Assembly (NCBI GenBank): GCA_003254885.1
Contig: QANT01001000.1
Location: forward strand, 62,001 to 126,000
Direction: 5' to 3'
Source of the DNA: Purshia tridentata
Taxonomy: Eukaryota > Streptophyta > Magnoliopsida > Rosales > Rosaceae
Length of the DNA stretch: 64,000 nucleotides
In this document: piece by piece, positions 48,753 to 59,024 of the stretch
How the letters are laid out: every line of letters starts with the position of its first letter
Position numbering within the stretch: the first letter of the stretch is position 1
Notes under the pieces: generated by a model
Seen by the model: the letters and a program-made list of their open reading frames with translations, nothing else
Databases searched by the model: none
What the model was told of the DNA's origin: nothing
Program-made: the position numbers and the translations under genes

Positions 48753-51700
48753 ATGGCGGACGTCGTCAAATCACAGCAGCCACCGGTGGTGTACCTCCAC
48801 GGCGACCTCGATTTGAGGCTTCTAGAGGCACGCTGTCTGCCTAACATGGACATGATCTCGGAGCGTTTGCGCCGATTCTTCGCGGCTTTCGACTCCTGCC
48901 ACAAGCCCTTTTCACACGGCGCAAAGCACCACCGGAACATCATCACCAGCGACCCTTACGTCACAGTCTGCCTGGCCGGAGCCACTGTGGCACGCACGCG
49001 CGTCATTACCAACAACCAGAACCCCGTCTGGAACGAGCACTTCAAGATCCCCCTGGCCCACCCGGTCTCCCAAGTCGAGTTCCACGTGAAAGACAACGAC
49101 ATGTTCGGCGCGGATTTAATTGGCATAGCGTCGGTCCCGGCGCAGAAAATTCTTTCCGGCGAAACGATGAGCGATTGGTTCCCTATCATTGGGCCTTTGG
49201 GGAAGCCGCCGAAGCCGGACGCCGCCGTGAAACTGGAAATGCGGTTCACGAAATGCGAGGACAATCCGTTGTACCAGGACGGGATTTCGAACGACCCGGA
49301 GCGTATCGGGGTCCAAAATTGTTACTTTCCGGTGCGGAAGGGAGGGCACGTGACGCTTTATCAAGACGCGCACGTGCCGGAGTCGATGTTGGAGGAAATA
49401 GAATTGGACGATGGGGTGGTGTTCAAGCACGACAAGTGTTGGGAGGATATATGCCATGCAATATTGGAGGCGCACCATTTGGTGTATATTGTGGGTTGGT
49501 CCATTTATCATAAGGTGAAGTTGGTGAGAGAGCCCAGCAAAGCATTGCCCAGTGGCGGCAATTTGAATTTGGGGGAGTTGCTCAAGTATAAGTCCCAAGA
49601 GGGTCTGCGAGTCTTGTTGCTCGTCTGGGATGATAAGACTTCGCATAGCAAATTCTTCATCAACACGGTCAATTTCTAACATTCAATTACTACTTCTTTT
49701 GATTCTTTTTTAATTTCTGAATTACTTATGATTCTGATCGATGGATTCAATATGCGCAGAGTGGAGTGATGCAAACTCATGACGAAGAAACCAGGAAATT
49801 TTTTAAGCACTCTTCGGTTTCATGCGTGCTGGCACCTCGATATGCCAGCAGTAAGCTTAGCATTTTCAAGCAACAGGCATGCTTTATACCATGGTTCAGT
49901 AACTCTTTCGCTATTTATTTTTTTAAAATCATTTGATTATTGGAACTGCTTACTTTAAGATTAAGAAAAATAGCTAGCCAGTTTAATAAGAAACATTAAT
50001 TACTGATATGTAGGTTGTTGGAACCCTGTTTACACATCATCAGAAATGTGTAATTGTGGATACACAAGCATCTGGAAATAACCGAAAGATCACTGCATTT
50101 CTAGGAGGTCTAGACCTTTGTGATGGCCGCTACGATACGCCTGAGCATCGACTTTTTCGCGATCTTGACACTGTTTTCCATGAGGATTTTCATAATCCCA
50201 CATTTTCTGTGAGTAATTAATCTATATTTGCTGCGCGTGATGATCGAATTGCCGACTAAATTATATTTGCATATGTCCAGGGAGGAACCAAGTGTCCAAG
50301 GCAGCCCTGGCATGACTTACATTGCAAAATTGAAGGGCCAGCTGCGTATGATGTGCTGACCAATTTTGAGCAGCGGTGGAGAAGAGCCACAAGATGGTCC
50401 GAATTGGGGCAACGTTTGAAAAGAGTACCTCGTTGGCACGACGATGCTTTGATACAGTTGGACCGCATCTCATGGATACTTAGTCCCTCCTCATCAACTC
50501 CCCATGATGATCCTACGTTATGGGTTTCTCATGAAGATGATACTCAAAACTGGCATGTTCAGGTACTAATTAATTAATTATCTTATACATATTCCATGAA
50601 TTAATTTCTTGCGCAATATATATGGCTTATTAATCTTAATATTTTTACAGGTTTTTCGATCCATAGATTCTGGATCTCTGAAAGGATTTCCCAAAGATGT
50701 TTTTAAAGCAGAGTCTCAGGTCCACTATGTACTACAAATAATTAAATACACGTGATTTGCTGCTAAAGTAGAATATATAGATATGCATATATATAGTGAT
50801 AATATGAGTCAATTGTTTAGCATTAACTAATTGTATATATATTTTTTACTGCAGAATCTTGTTTGTGCCAAAAATTTGGTAATAGACAAGAGCATTCAAA
50901 CAGCATACATCGAGGCAATCAGATCTGCCCAACACTTCATATATATTGAGAATCAGTACTTTCTCGGGTCATCATATGCATGGCCATCTTACAAAGAAGC
51001 AGGTAATTTGCTTTTCATTTAATAACAATTATTAATAAATTTAATGACTGCTTTTTCCACTCGCTCAAAACAGATTAATTGAAGTTGATCATTTTCTAAG
51101 TTTCTTTCTTTCTTTGTTTCTCAGGTGCTGACAATTTAATTCCAATGGAGCTGGCATTAAAGATTGCTAGTAAGATAAGTGCCAAAGAGAGATTTGCAGT
51201 TTATATCGTGATACCAATGTGGCCAGAGGGTGTGCCCTCTTCTGCTGCTGTGCAAGAAATTCTCTTTTGGCAGGTAATTAATTAATTAAGCTGAGCTAGC
51301 TTGTGTACCAAGGAATAAAAACACCATTCTTTTCTTTTCTTTTGTCAGGGACAAACAATGCAAATGATGTATGAAATCATAGCAAAAGAGCTGAAATCCA
51401 TGAATGTTGAGAATGCTCATCCACATGACTACCTCAATTTCTACTGTCTTGGCAATCGGGAAAAGCTGCCCAACAAAGTTTCCTATTCAGGGAATCCAAC
51501 TTCCAGAAATGGAGATCATCACACGGTAATCCTTAATTAAAATTAAGCAATACAAAGCTTCTTTTCTGTCACTCGATAGGCCTTTAAATTTCAATCAATT
51601 AATATTAATGTGTACTTTTTTAGCAGATATCAGCGTCCCAAAAGTTTCAACGGTTTATGATATATGTACATGCGAAGGGAATGGTTGTAGATGATGAGTA

Positions 51701-52222
51701 TGTGATAATAGGTTCTGCCAATATCAACCAACGATCTATGGCTGGTTCCAGGGACACTGAGATAGCCATGGGTGCATATCAACCCCATCACACTTGGGGT
51801 AAGAAGAAGCGTCATCCTCGTGGCCAGGTATGTGTTTTAGTTGTGGAACATTGTAAGACTAGGCCCAATCCCAATCCCAAGCCCAACTAAATAAATAAAT
51901 GGGCTCGTTGGGTTTCGATTATTTGCAGGTATATGGGTATAGAATGTCACTTTGGGCTGAACACTTGGGGATGGTTCATGATATGTTCAAGGAGCCTGAA
52001 ACTTTGGATTGTGTTAAGCGTGTGAATAGGATTGCTGAAGAGAATTGGGCCAGGTACGTGGCACACGATTTTTCACCATTGCAGGGCCACCTGATTAAAT
52101 ACCCAGTTCTCGTTGATGTCAATGGGAAGGTAGGCCCAATTTCTGGACGAGAGTATTTCCCTGATGTTGGCGGTAAGGTACTTGGAGCCCGAACCACCCT
52201 TCCTGATGCACTAACCACTTAA
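48753..52222 (+). CDS. PLDDELTA: Phospholipase D delta
   Basis: Hydrolyses phospholipids to phosphatidic acid at the plasma membrane; Ca2+-dependent. CDS join(48753..49667, 49760..49876, 50014..50208, 50281..50562, 50651..50719, 50855..51002, 51125..51273, 51349..51525, 51627..51827, 51929..52222), 848 aa, against about 868 in Arabidopsis. Start: first in-frame ATG; the upstream frame is open but begins with TTG. The N-terminal C2 domain (about residues 15-170) includes SDPYVTVCL and [16 protein letters not shown]. Both HKD motifs are intact: His353-Lys355-Asp360 (HQKCVIVD) and His699-Lys701-Asp706 (HAKGMVVD). [12 protein letters not shown] precedes the second. Intron 2 uses a GC donor (CAG/GCATGC at 49877), needed to keep FKQQVVGTLF. 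Delta type is judged from the long C2 loop ([14 protein letters not shown]) and general similarity. Confidence 0.94.
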
Positions 52223-52788
52223 ATTAATTCATCCCTTAATTCATTATTTACAATTTACACCTCTCCTCCTCCATAACCTTCAGCTAAGCTACTCCAATTT
52301 TTTATTATTATTTCTATAATTCCTTTCCATTCAATGAGAATTAACCCAAAAGAGGAAGAGGGTGGGTGGTGGAGTACCCTTCTTGGGATCAACTTAGGCT
52401 AGCTTGTAATTTTTACCTCATCAATAGTATACAGCTTAATGCATCTGGTTCACTTTTTTGTTTTTTTTTTCGCTTTTNTTTTTGTCGCTTTTGGTTTATT
52501 GCATATATAGTTGAGTATATGGCCATAGTTCCCCATAGAACAAAAGGCAACATGCATACTTTTAACTATCGATCTACATTTTCAACATGGTTTTTTTAAT
52601 TTAAATAACAAAATCAAACCCAAACTAAGACCCCCAAATCTACAATCTTAAATAACTAAAGAAGATGAAAAAAGATACAGATATTAAGGCAATATAATGC
52701 ATACATGATGTCTCACATAAGTACATATAACACATCCTCTCATTTATAAAGCTCCCAGAAAAGGAAGTATATAAAAAAGCTTATGAAA
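52223..52788. other. Convergent intergenic region, PLD-delta to plastocyanin
   Basis: 3' UTRs of both genes, plus a poly-T tract with one N at 52478. Nothing else recognised. Confidence 0.6.
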
Positions 52789-53286
52789 TTAGTTAACGGT
52801 GACTTTGCCGACCATGCCAGCTCCCTGGTGAGGAGAACAGTAGAAAGCGTAACTACCTTTTTCAGTCAAGGTGACAGCGTAAGTTTCCCCTGCGGCATTC
52901 AGAAGGTCCTCATCGCTCATGGAGATTTTTCCAGCGTCCACTCCGCTTGGAACTTCGTCCTCGTCGAAAACAATGTTGTGTGGGAACCCTGCATTGTTCT
53001 TGAACACGATCTTCTCCCCAGGGCTTATTGAGAAGCTGTTGGGGACGAAAGCCAACGAACCGTCATCGGCGCCAAGTAACACCTCAATGGCCATCGCATT
53101 GCTGGCTACAATTGCACTTGCCGCAGTCGCTGCTATGGCAACCCCCACCTCCTTCAGTGAGGCCTTCACACTCATCCTTGGGACTGCGGATGATGACACC
53201 TTGAAGGTAGCACAGACTTTGGCTGCACCCGAGGCCTTCAGTCCGGTGAATGATGGGATTGCCGCAGGGGTCACAGTAGTGGCCAT
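52789..53286 (-). CDS. PETE: Plastocyanin, chloroplast precursor
   Basis: Type I blue-copper protein carrying electrons from cytochrome b6f to photosystem I in the thylakoid lumen. Single exon, 165 aa, from ATG 53286; the open frame further upstream begins at TTG. A bipartite transit peptide has a Ser/Lys-rich stromal part and a hydrophobic lumenal part ending ASNAMA, cleaved after residue 66. The mature protein starts [10 protein letters not shown] and is 99 residues, the standard length. Copper ligands are all present in mature numbering: His37 (FPHNIVF), Cys84, His87 and Met92 ([10 protein letters not shown]). Corresponds to PETE1/PETE2 (At1g76100/At1g20340) next to SMT3/SMT2 in Arabidopsis, here separated from SMT2 by the MFS and PLD genes. 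Confidence 0.96.
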   Translation of the reverse strand: MATTVTPAAIPSFTGLKASGAAKVCATFKVSSSAVPRMSVKASLKEVGVAIAATAASAIVASNAMAIEVLLGADDGSLAFVPNSFSISPGEKIVFKNNAGFPHNIVFDEDEVPSGVDAGKISMSDEDLLNAAGETYAVTLTEKGSYAFYCSPHQGAGMVGKVTVN

Positions 53287-53453
53287 TGTTGAGATTGTTT
53301 GTTTGTGTTCTATCGAGGTCGCAGTGTGTTTATCGATCAAAAGAAGAAGAGAGGAAGGGTGTGTTTTTAAAAGGGAAAGGTGTTTGTGAGATTGCTTATG
53401 TGTGGTTTGTGTTTGTGGAGGAATATGTGATTCAATCGATATGGTATGGATGG

Positions 53454-53540
53454 TATATACTGGTGGCCATTCCCATGAGACCAGGGTTATCTGCTCAGGA
53501 ATGCTCTTATTGGCTGCCTCAGATGCTATCCTGTCACGTG
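53454..53540 (-). promoter_or_regulatory. Plastocyanin promoter: TATA, I-box and G-box
   Basis: Read on the minus strand: CACGTG G-box at 53535-53540, a GATAA I-box core at 53487-53491 and TATATA at 53454-53459, about 170 bp before the ATG. The G-box plus I-box pairing is the classical light-responsive arrangement of photosynthesis genes. A CCAAT motif lies between them (about 53510). Motif evidence only. Confidence 0.45.
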
Positions 53541-53748
53541 GCTTGGATTTAGTGATGTGAGGTGGAGCTCCAATTTGATGTTGGATTCATGTGTACGTCA
53601 AATTATTATATATATATTTTATCCAGCTGGGCCACAGCTCCGAAAGACTCTGCCATAGGCCCATATAGCCAGAGCCTTACAGGTTCAAAAACGATGCACA
53701 TCAAACCCAAAAAAGAAAGAGGAGTTCAATTGGACTCCTCATCCCAGC

Positions 53749-53979
53749 ATCACCATTAATCTCAAAGGATGTTTGGCAATGGTGGATGCTTCTGATGAAA
53801 AATATATCGAGATATGGGTGTTGAGATATTCAAATAAGAAACTACTAGATTTCAAAATGTTCGTAGATGAATGTCCTCGTACTATTTATCGTTCTTCTCC
53901 TTGTGTACTGCTTAGGAATGGGGGCATGGGATGTTTTTCATGCAAAGAGGTGTCAGATATCCTAATTATTTCTTTTTAG
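53749..53979 (+). pseudogene. F-box-associated (FBA) domain gene fragment
   Basis: An open stretch reading INLKGCLAMVDASDEKYIEI then WVLRYSNKK, which resembles the core of plant F-box-associated domains (GCLA.V...IEIWVL). There is no F-box, no start context and no matching upstream exons. It stops after about 75 codons, with the second half not recognisably FBA. Probably a decayed fragment. Confidence 0.4.
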
Positions 53980-54036
53980 ATCTAAGATCACCTATTGGAC
54001 CTGATTCCTTAAGACGTTGACAATATGTAAAACTGA

Positions 54037-54757
54037 AGTAAGACTAGGGGTACACAAATATACCGAAAATTTGCTTACTGATCCGATCTGATCCGCAATT
54101 TGTAGATATTATACTGATCTGATCCGTGCTTTCTTATTTGTGGATATCGATCCGATCCAATCCGCAATTTATGGATCGGATACGGATATCAATTTTGAAA
54201 ATGGATATATCCGATTCGATCCGTAAATTATATATATTAAATTTTAATATAGTTTATATATATTTGTGTATGTTTAATTTCTATTATAGAGTAAATCAAA
54301 GTCCCTATTATAGTTTATAATACCATATAGTTTATAAATTATCTATGTTATTATATAATTTAAGTTTAGGGTATTTTAAATTAGTTTGATAATAAAATCT
54401 ATTATAAAAATTATAAATATATAGAGTATATAGTTTAAGACTACTAGAAAGTAGGAACTTATTATGTTTGAAGCTTATCTTAATTTTTGAATTTTATGTT
54501 GTGTAACTATTGAATTAATTTGAGGGATGATTTTTATGTTGTGTAATTGCTAAATAATTTTTATGTTATGATTTGGATATTATCCGTTATCCGATCCGAT
54601 CCGATCCGATCTGATTTTGTGGATATTCGAACTTATGGATATCCGAATTTGTGGATCGGATATAGATATGAAAATTGCTATACCACAAATTGTGGATTGG
54701 ATATGAATAATGGTTTATGGATCGGATAACCGATCCGTGTGCACCCCTAAGTAAGAC
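54037..54757. mobile_element. Non-autonomous hAT-like element with 8 bp target-site duplication
   Basis: Element 54045-54749 (705 bp) begins TAGGGGTACAC and ends GTGCACCCCTA (inverted termini, imperfect at one or two positions). It is flanked by a perfect direct 8 bp AGTAAGAC (54037-54044 and 54750-54757). An 8 bp duplication is the hAT signature. Subterminal regions are packed with ATCCGATCCGATC-type motifs in both orientations (about 54070-54220 and 54585-54735), as expected for transposase-binding arrays. The AT-rich centre has no transposase ORF. Confidence 0.85.
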
Positions 54758-56339
54758 CAGCCTACAAGAGCCTTCAGTTATACTAGGAGCTTCATTTCCC
54801 TGATAAATTATGGGAATTTGGTTGAAGCAGAACCATTAGGTAACTGGAAGGATGAGAAATTATGGACAGTTTGATTGACCCACAAGTATATGAAATATTA
54901 TTTTAATTATTTATCAAATTAATTATTATGTTCATTATTTATTAAATCACAACAGCTTAATGGTTTCGATATAATTAAATTTTTGTAAGGATCGACAGAC
55001 TTTAATTTGTATAAAATATTTAGAAATTAAACAATTTCAATAATGGAATTACAACAATATGGAGTGAACTGATTCGACTGAACCTCAACTGAACTTGGTA
55101 GAGAAGCTATAGCTCATCAGTCATCAGCTGTAGCCACAGAGGCACAGATCATTGCATGCGATCTGCGAGAAGTACAGAGCAGCCGACAGTACGTAGCAAT
55201 TAAATAACTTGGAAGAGGATGCTCATGCCACCGCTTCTTTTTATTAAAGATTGCCCAACGCTCCCACCCCGCACATTTACTCTTCCATCTAACAAATTTC
55301 TTAATTATTTTTTAATATATGTCTCCCAAAACTTTACTTTTAAGTTTTATTAAATCAGGTTTAAAACTTTATTAACGATTTTATGAGGACTTTTTTCCCT
55401 CTTAAAATAAAAACACCATTAACAAAACAAGTATTGTACGTAGATGATCGAAGATCATGCTTGTTTAATTAACTAAGCTGCCCTATCGTCAGAATTTCTG
55501 TTTTATTTTATTTTTAACAAAAAAACAACCAAACAATCGGTCCTACCAAATTTGTCCTTTATATTTATTGTGATGTGGCCAGGAGTCAGAGGCAAACGGA
55601 TGCAACGCCTTTATAGCTAGGTAGAGAGTAGAGAGTAGAGACAACACCTTAGTTCAATAAAACAATTAATGCATATATTTATGTTACTGAAAAGCATATT
55701 CCGTTCACAGCTCCAAAATTATACTCAAATGAATTAATTAGTTTACCAACTATATATAGTAGTGGTTGTCCTGACCAATGGGACATTATTATACACCTAG
55801 TTCACGTTTTTAATTAATTTCGATAGGACGATACTACCCCTGTCGTTAATGTTCCACTTTATTTTTGTTCACAAGACTTTCGGTTCTCAGACAAGAATAT
55901 TTGCACAAAGGGTTATGAGGTGTATTAATGCCGTAGAGTGCTGTATATAGTCATATTTTTTTGAAAGCAAAATTTGAAAAATCTGACATGATTAAGATAT
56001 TAAATATATCTTATTTGTTAGATATAAGTGAGATTCTAGATCAAAATTTGAATCAATTTTAAATAAGTACATCATAAATCCTGGATTATTTTACTATGCA
56101 TGATGATGAGTTGTTTGCGAAATTAATTAAGTTGAGTAGTATTCAAACGAATCAAACATAATATCGAATTTCCATGATTTTTTGAAGGAAAAAGAAGAGA
56201 AAGGAGAAAAACTAAAAAAGGATGAGATGAAATGGATGTTGATCGAGAAGATCAAATACTAACCTCAGGTACGTGATGATCAATTACGGGGAAGCGCTTA
56301 ATTGGTTGTAAATAGGGTGAAGGCGCGAGAGATCGAGTA

Positions 56340-56525
56340 CTGAAAGAGCACTGAGATATTGGCACGGCTCAATCAGAGGTGAATAGGTCGATATACCACA
56401 ACATGCACCATGCACATATATAAGCCTAATTAATTTGGGCTTAATTAAAATGCATATATATATAAATATATATATGTTCACTTAATTCGATCTCTGAGTG
56501 AACCGGGCCAACATCTCAGTAACTA
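56340..56525 (-). ncRNA. MIR171: MIR171 precursor hairpin
   Basis: Read on the minus strand, the 3' arm (56355-56375) is a 21-mer starting TGATTGAGCCG and ending GCCAATATC, which is miR171. The 5' arm (56493-56513) is a 21-mer starting TGTTGGCCCGG and ending TTCACTCAGA, the known miR171-5p type. Paired with 2-nt 3' overhangs they give 15 Watson-Crick pairs, two wobbles and two mismatches. The duplex continues outward (ACTGAG with CTCAGT). The loop is about 117 nt and AT-rich. miR171 directs cleavage of GRAS-family SCL6/HAM transcripts in shoot and meristem development. Promoter and full pri-miRNA extent are not determined; transcription would enter from above 56525. Confidence 0.9.
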
Positions 56526-58299
56526 TTTCAAATGAAAATCACATTCTGATCAGCGCATGCATATATTCAAAAGAAGAAATTAAAGGAAAGAAGGAGATAG
56601 AGGATCGATATGGTGATCGATGAAGCTGGTGATGCCTGGTAGAATTAAGAGGTGAGAAAAATTGGGAATGTGTTGGATCAATATTTAAGGATCAATGAAG
56701 CTGGGTGTGCATTAAAGGCCTTAGCTACCAAAACCCTAAAGCAAGGACCATGGCATTAATTGAATAGGAAGCCACGTCCCAGCCCCATAATATTCTCTTT
56801 TATCTCTCTCTCTTCTTTCTTTCTCGATCTCTGGCTCTGTTACAGAAGCAGCAGCTAGCACAAGTACAGGACCTCTACGTTAAATAAGGGAATCGCAGAG
56901 CATAGAGAGAGGCACAGTCGATGATCTGCTGCATGCATATGCATATAAGGCTTATCAGCATATGCATTGCTTGCAACATTAATATAAGGTAAAGGGAAGG
57001 GGATCGAAATCATCACTAACTAGTCCAGTCCCAGTGTCTTAATTACTATTTATACATCATTTTCGTCTGTTGCTTTAATTTCTAGCTCTTTGGTAATTAC
57101 TGCCCACTGCCCATGCCTGAGATCACTAGACCACTTCGATTCATCTATGAGCTAGCTCCGCTTTTATTTATCAATTATGAAATACAACTACAATGACTCG
57201 ATGTTGAAATACCATAAATAAATAATTTCGGATAAGGTGAGTTATGTCGGTCAACGACTCAATGTTGCTGACTTGACTGAGTCAAATTTCTCCCTGGGCC
57301 AAACATGTTTAAACCCACTTGTTCCAATATGTTCACAAAGCCCAGCCTTTTATTGAAGGTAAAAGACCACCCGATCTCTTTTCTTTGGATAAGCCCAAGC
57401 TTAGCATTGTTGTTTACCCAAATTTAGGTCAGTTACTTTATTTCAAATCAAATCAAAACCCAGTTGTTTCTTTTTCTTATTTGCCTTCCTAAAGAAATAA
57501 GAAAATGTTGTGACGTTCATAACAATAACATTTATGGTTGCCTTGGAATTATTTAGTAAGCAAATGCACAGTGACGCAAGCATACTACTCCTTTGTTTAA
57601 CTCCACACTACTGCATACATCACATGACACTTTATTAACTAATGTCATCATGTGTTTGCTACTTTGCTTGACGCTGGTCCACCATGCCCAATGATAAGTA
57701 TTGTAGCTTTTTAAGAGTGATTCTGCAATACAAATTTTTATCTTATACAATCACCTTCAATGGTGATGATCATTTTATATATGTATGTTACGGCTATTGG
57801 ACTACTGGTAGTGCGAGTACCTAGCGGAGTGCACAATTAAGCACCTGCTGAGTCATAGCCAATTAATTGCCACCACTTGGATCTCATAATTTGATATATA
57901 CGACGTCAAAATTCAAACACAATTAAAGTGGCAGCGAATTTGTTTGGGCCTTTGGGCAGCAGCGGCCCCCAGCTGTTGGGCATAATCTCTCTTACCAAGT
58001 GTATGAGTTATTTGAACACTGTTTTTAAAGCAAATTTTACAACAATAACTTTGATAACTACTGTTTATGGACATTTTTAGTATCAAAGAGATTCCCAATA
58101 CCTATGTGATAGATTAAATTAAGTTAATAAGGAAATGTTTACCCACCAGGATTAAAAGTATGTCTGGTATGATTAGATAAGCTCCACATTTCAGACAAAT
58201 AAAAAGATAAACTCCACATTTATGACATTATCTAATTCTCAAGACACACGTTCAATTATTTTTACCCTCAATGAATTAGAAAAACAAAAAAAATTTATT

Positions 58300-58490
58300 A
58301 GGATTAATTACAAAAAATTCAATAAAATATTTCACAATTACATTTTAATTAATACACTTTTTATAATTTTATTTTAGTTATTATTAATCAAAAATAGATT
58401 AGATTTAATAGTTAAAGTCGAATATAATTTTAAAATTCATAACCATTATGTAATATTAGAATATATTATTGATTCAAATGGCATTTTAAA
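58300..58490. repeat. Second copy of dispersed AT-rich repeat
   Basis: Shares GGATTAATTACAAAA, TTATAATTTTATTTTAGTTA and following sequence with 3488-3680, diverged and without the tandem duplication. Confidence 0.55.
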
Positions 58491-59024
58491 AAAAAATTAA
58501 GGTTGACAGGCAGACCAAATAAAATATAATAAAAAAGAGATATGTTTAATTGCGAGTCATGTCTGATTTGCGTAGGTTGAGTGGGAAATGAGAAAATCAG
58601 ATAGAGGTTATTGGGTAGGAGAGGAGGTGGGGCCCCCGGGGGTGATGGTATCAATAATCAAGAAATTAATAAGTTGGAGAATGAACATATAATTAATGTT
58701 TTTAATGAATGAATCCAATAAAGATACAGAAGGCGGTGAATGGTGATATAAGCAAAGCTAGAAAAGCATTGTAAGAATCCACGTCAGCATCAATACAATG
58801 GACTCGGAGGAGCTCGTGGGGTGCGCATTGCGCTATTAATTAACGTTCTTCATACAACTCCTTAATTACTCAGTCACAGTCTCACAGAGAGAGTGAAGAG
58901 ACAAACAAACGCATGGACTCAAAATCGGAAGCTACTCAATTATCCGCTGTCGTTTTGTTGGTGTATGCGTTTAGACTTTAGAGCTTGGTTTTGTAGTACG
59001 AATATTGATGGTGATCGATCACGA

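Larger units (their letters stand above)
53287..59024. other. Large intergenic region, plastocyanin to STY kinase
   Basis: 5.7 kb holding the plastocyanin promoter, a probable F-box-associated gene fragment (about 53750-53979), a 705 bp hAT-like element (54045-54749), the MIR171 hairpin (about 56340-56525), a direct-repeat insertion (58175-58221) and a copy of the dispersed repeat (about 58300-58490). No intact protein gene seen. Confidence 0.65.

Noticed and set aside
52919-53389. 156-codon plus-strand ORF over plastocyanin
   Set aside because: Antisense of the transit peptide and copper domain; no independent features.
56355-56520. miRNA encoded on the plus strand of the same hairpin
   Set aside because: The plus-strand arms do not match miR171 or miR171-5p; the minus strand matches both with correct overhangs.
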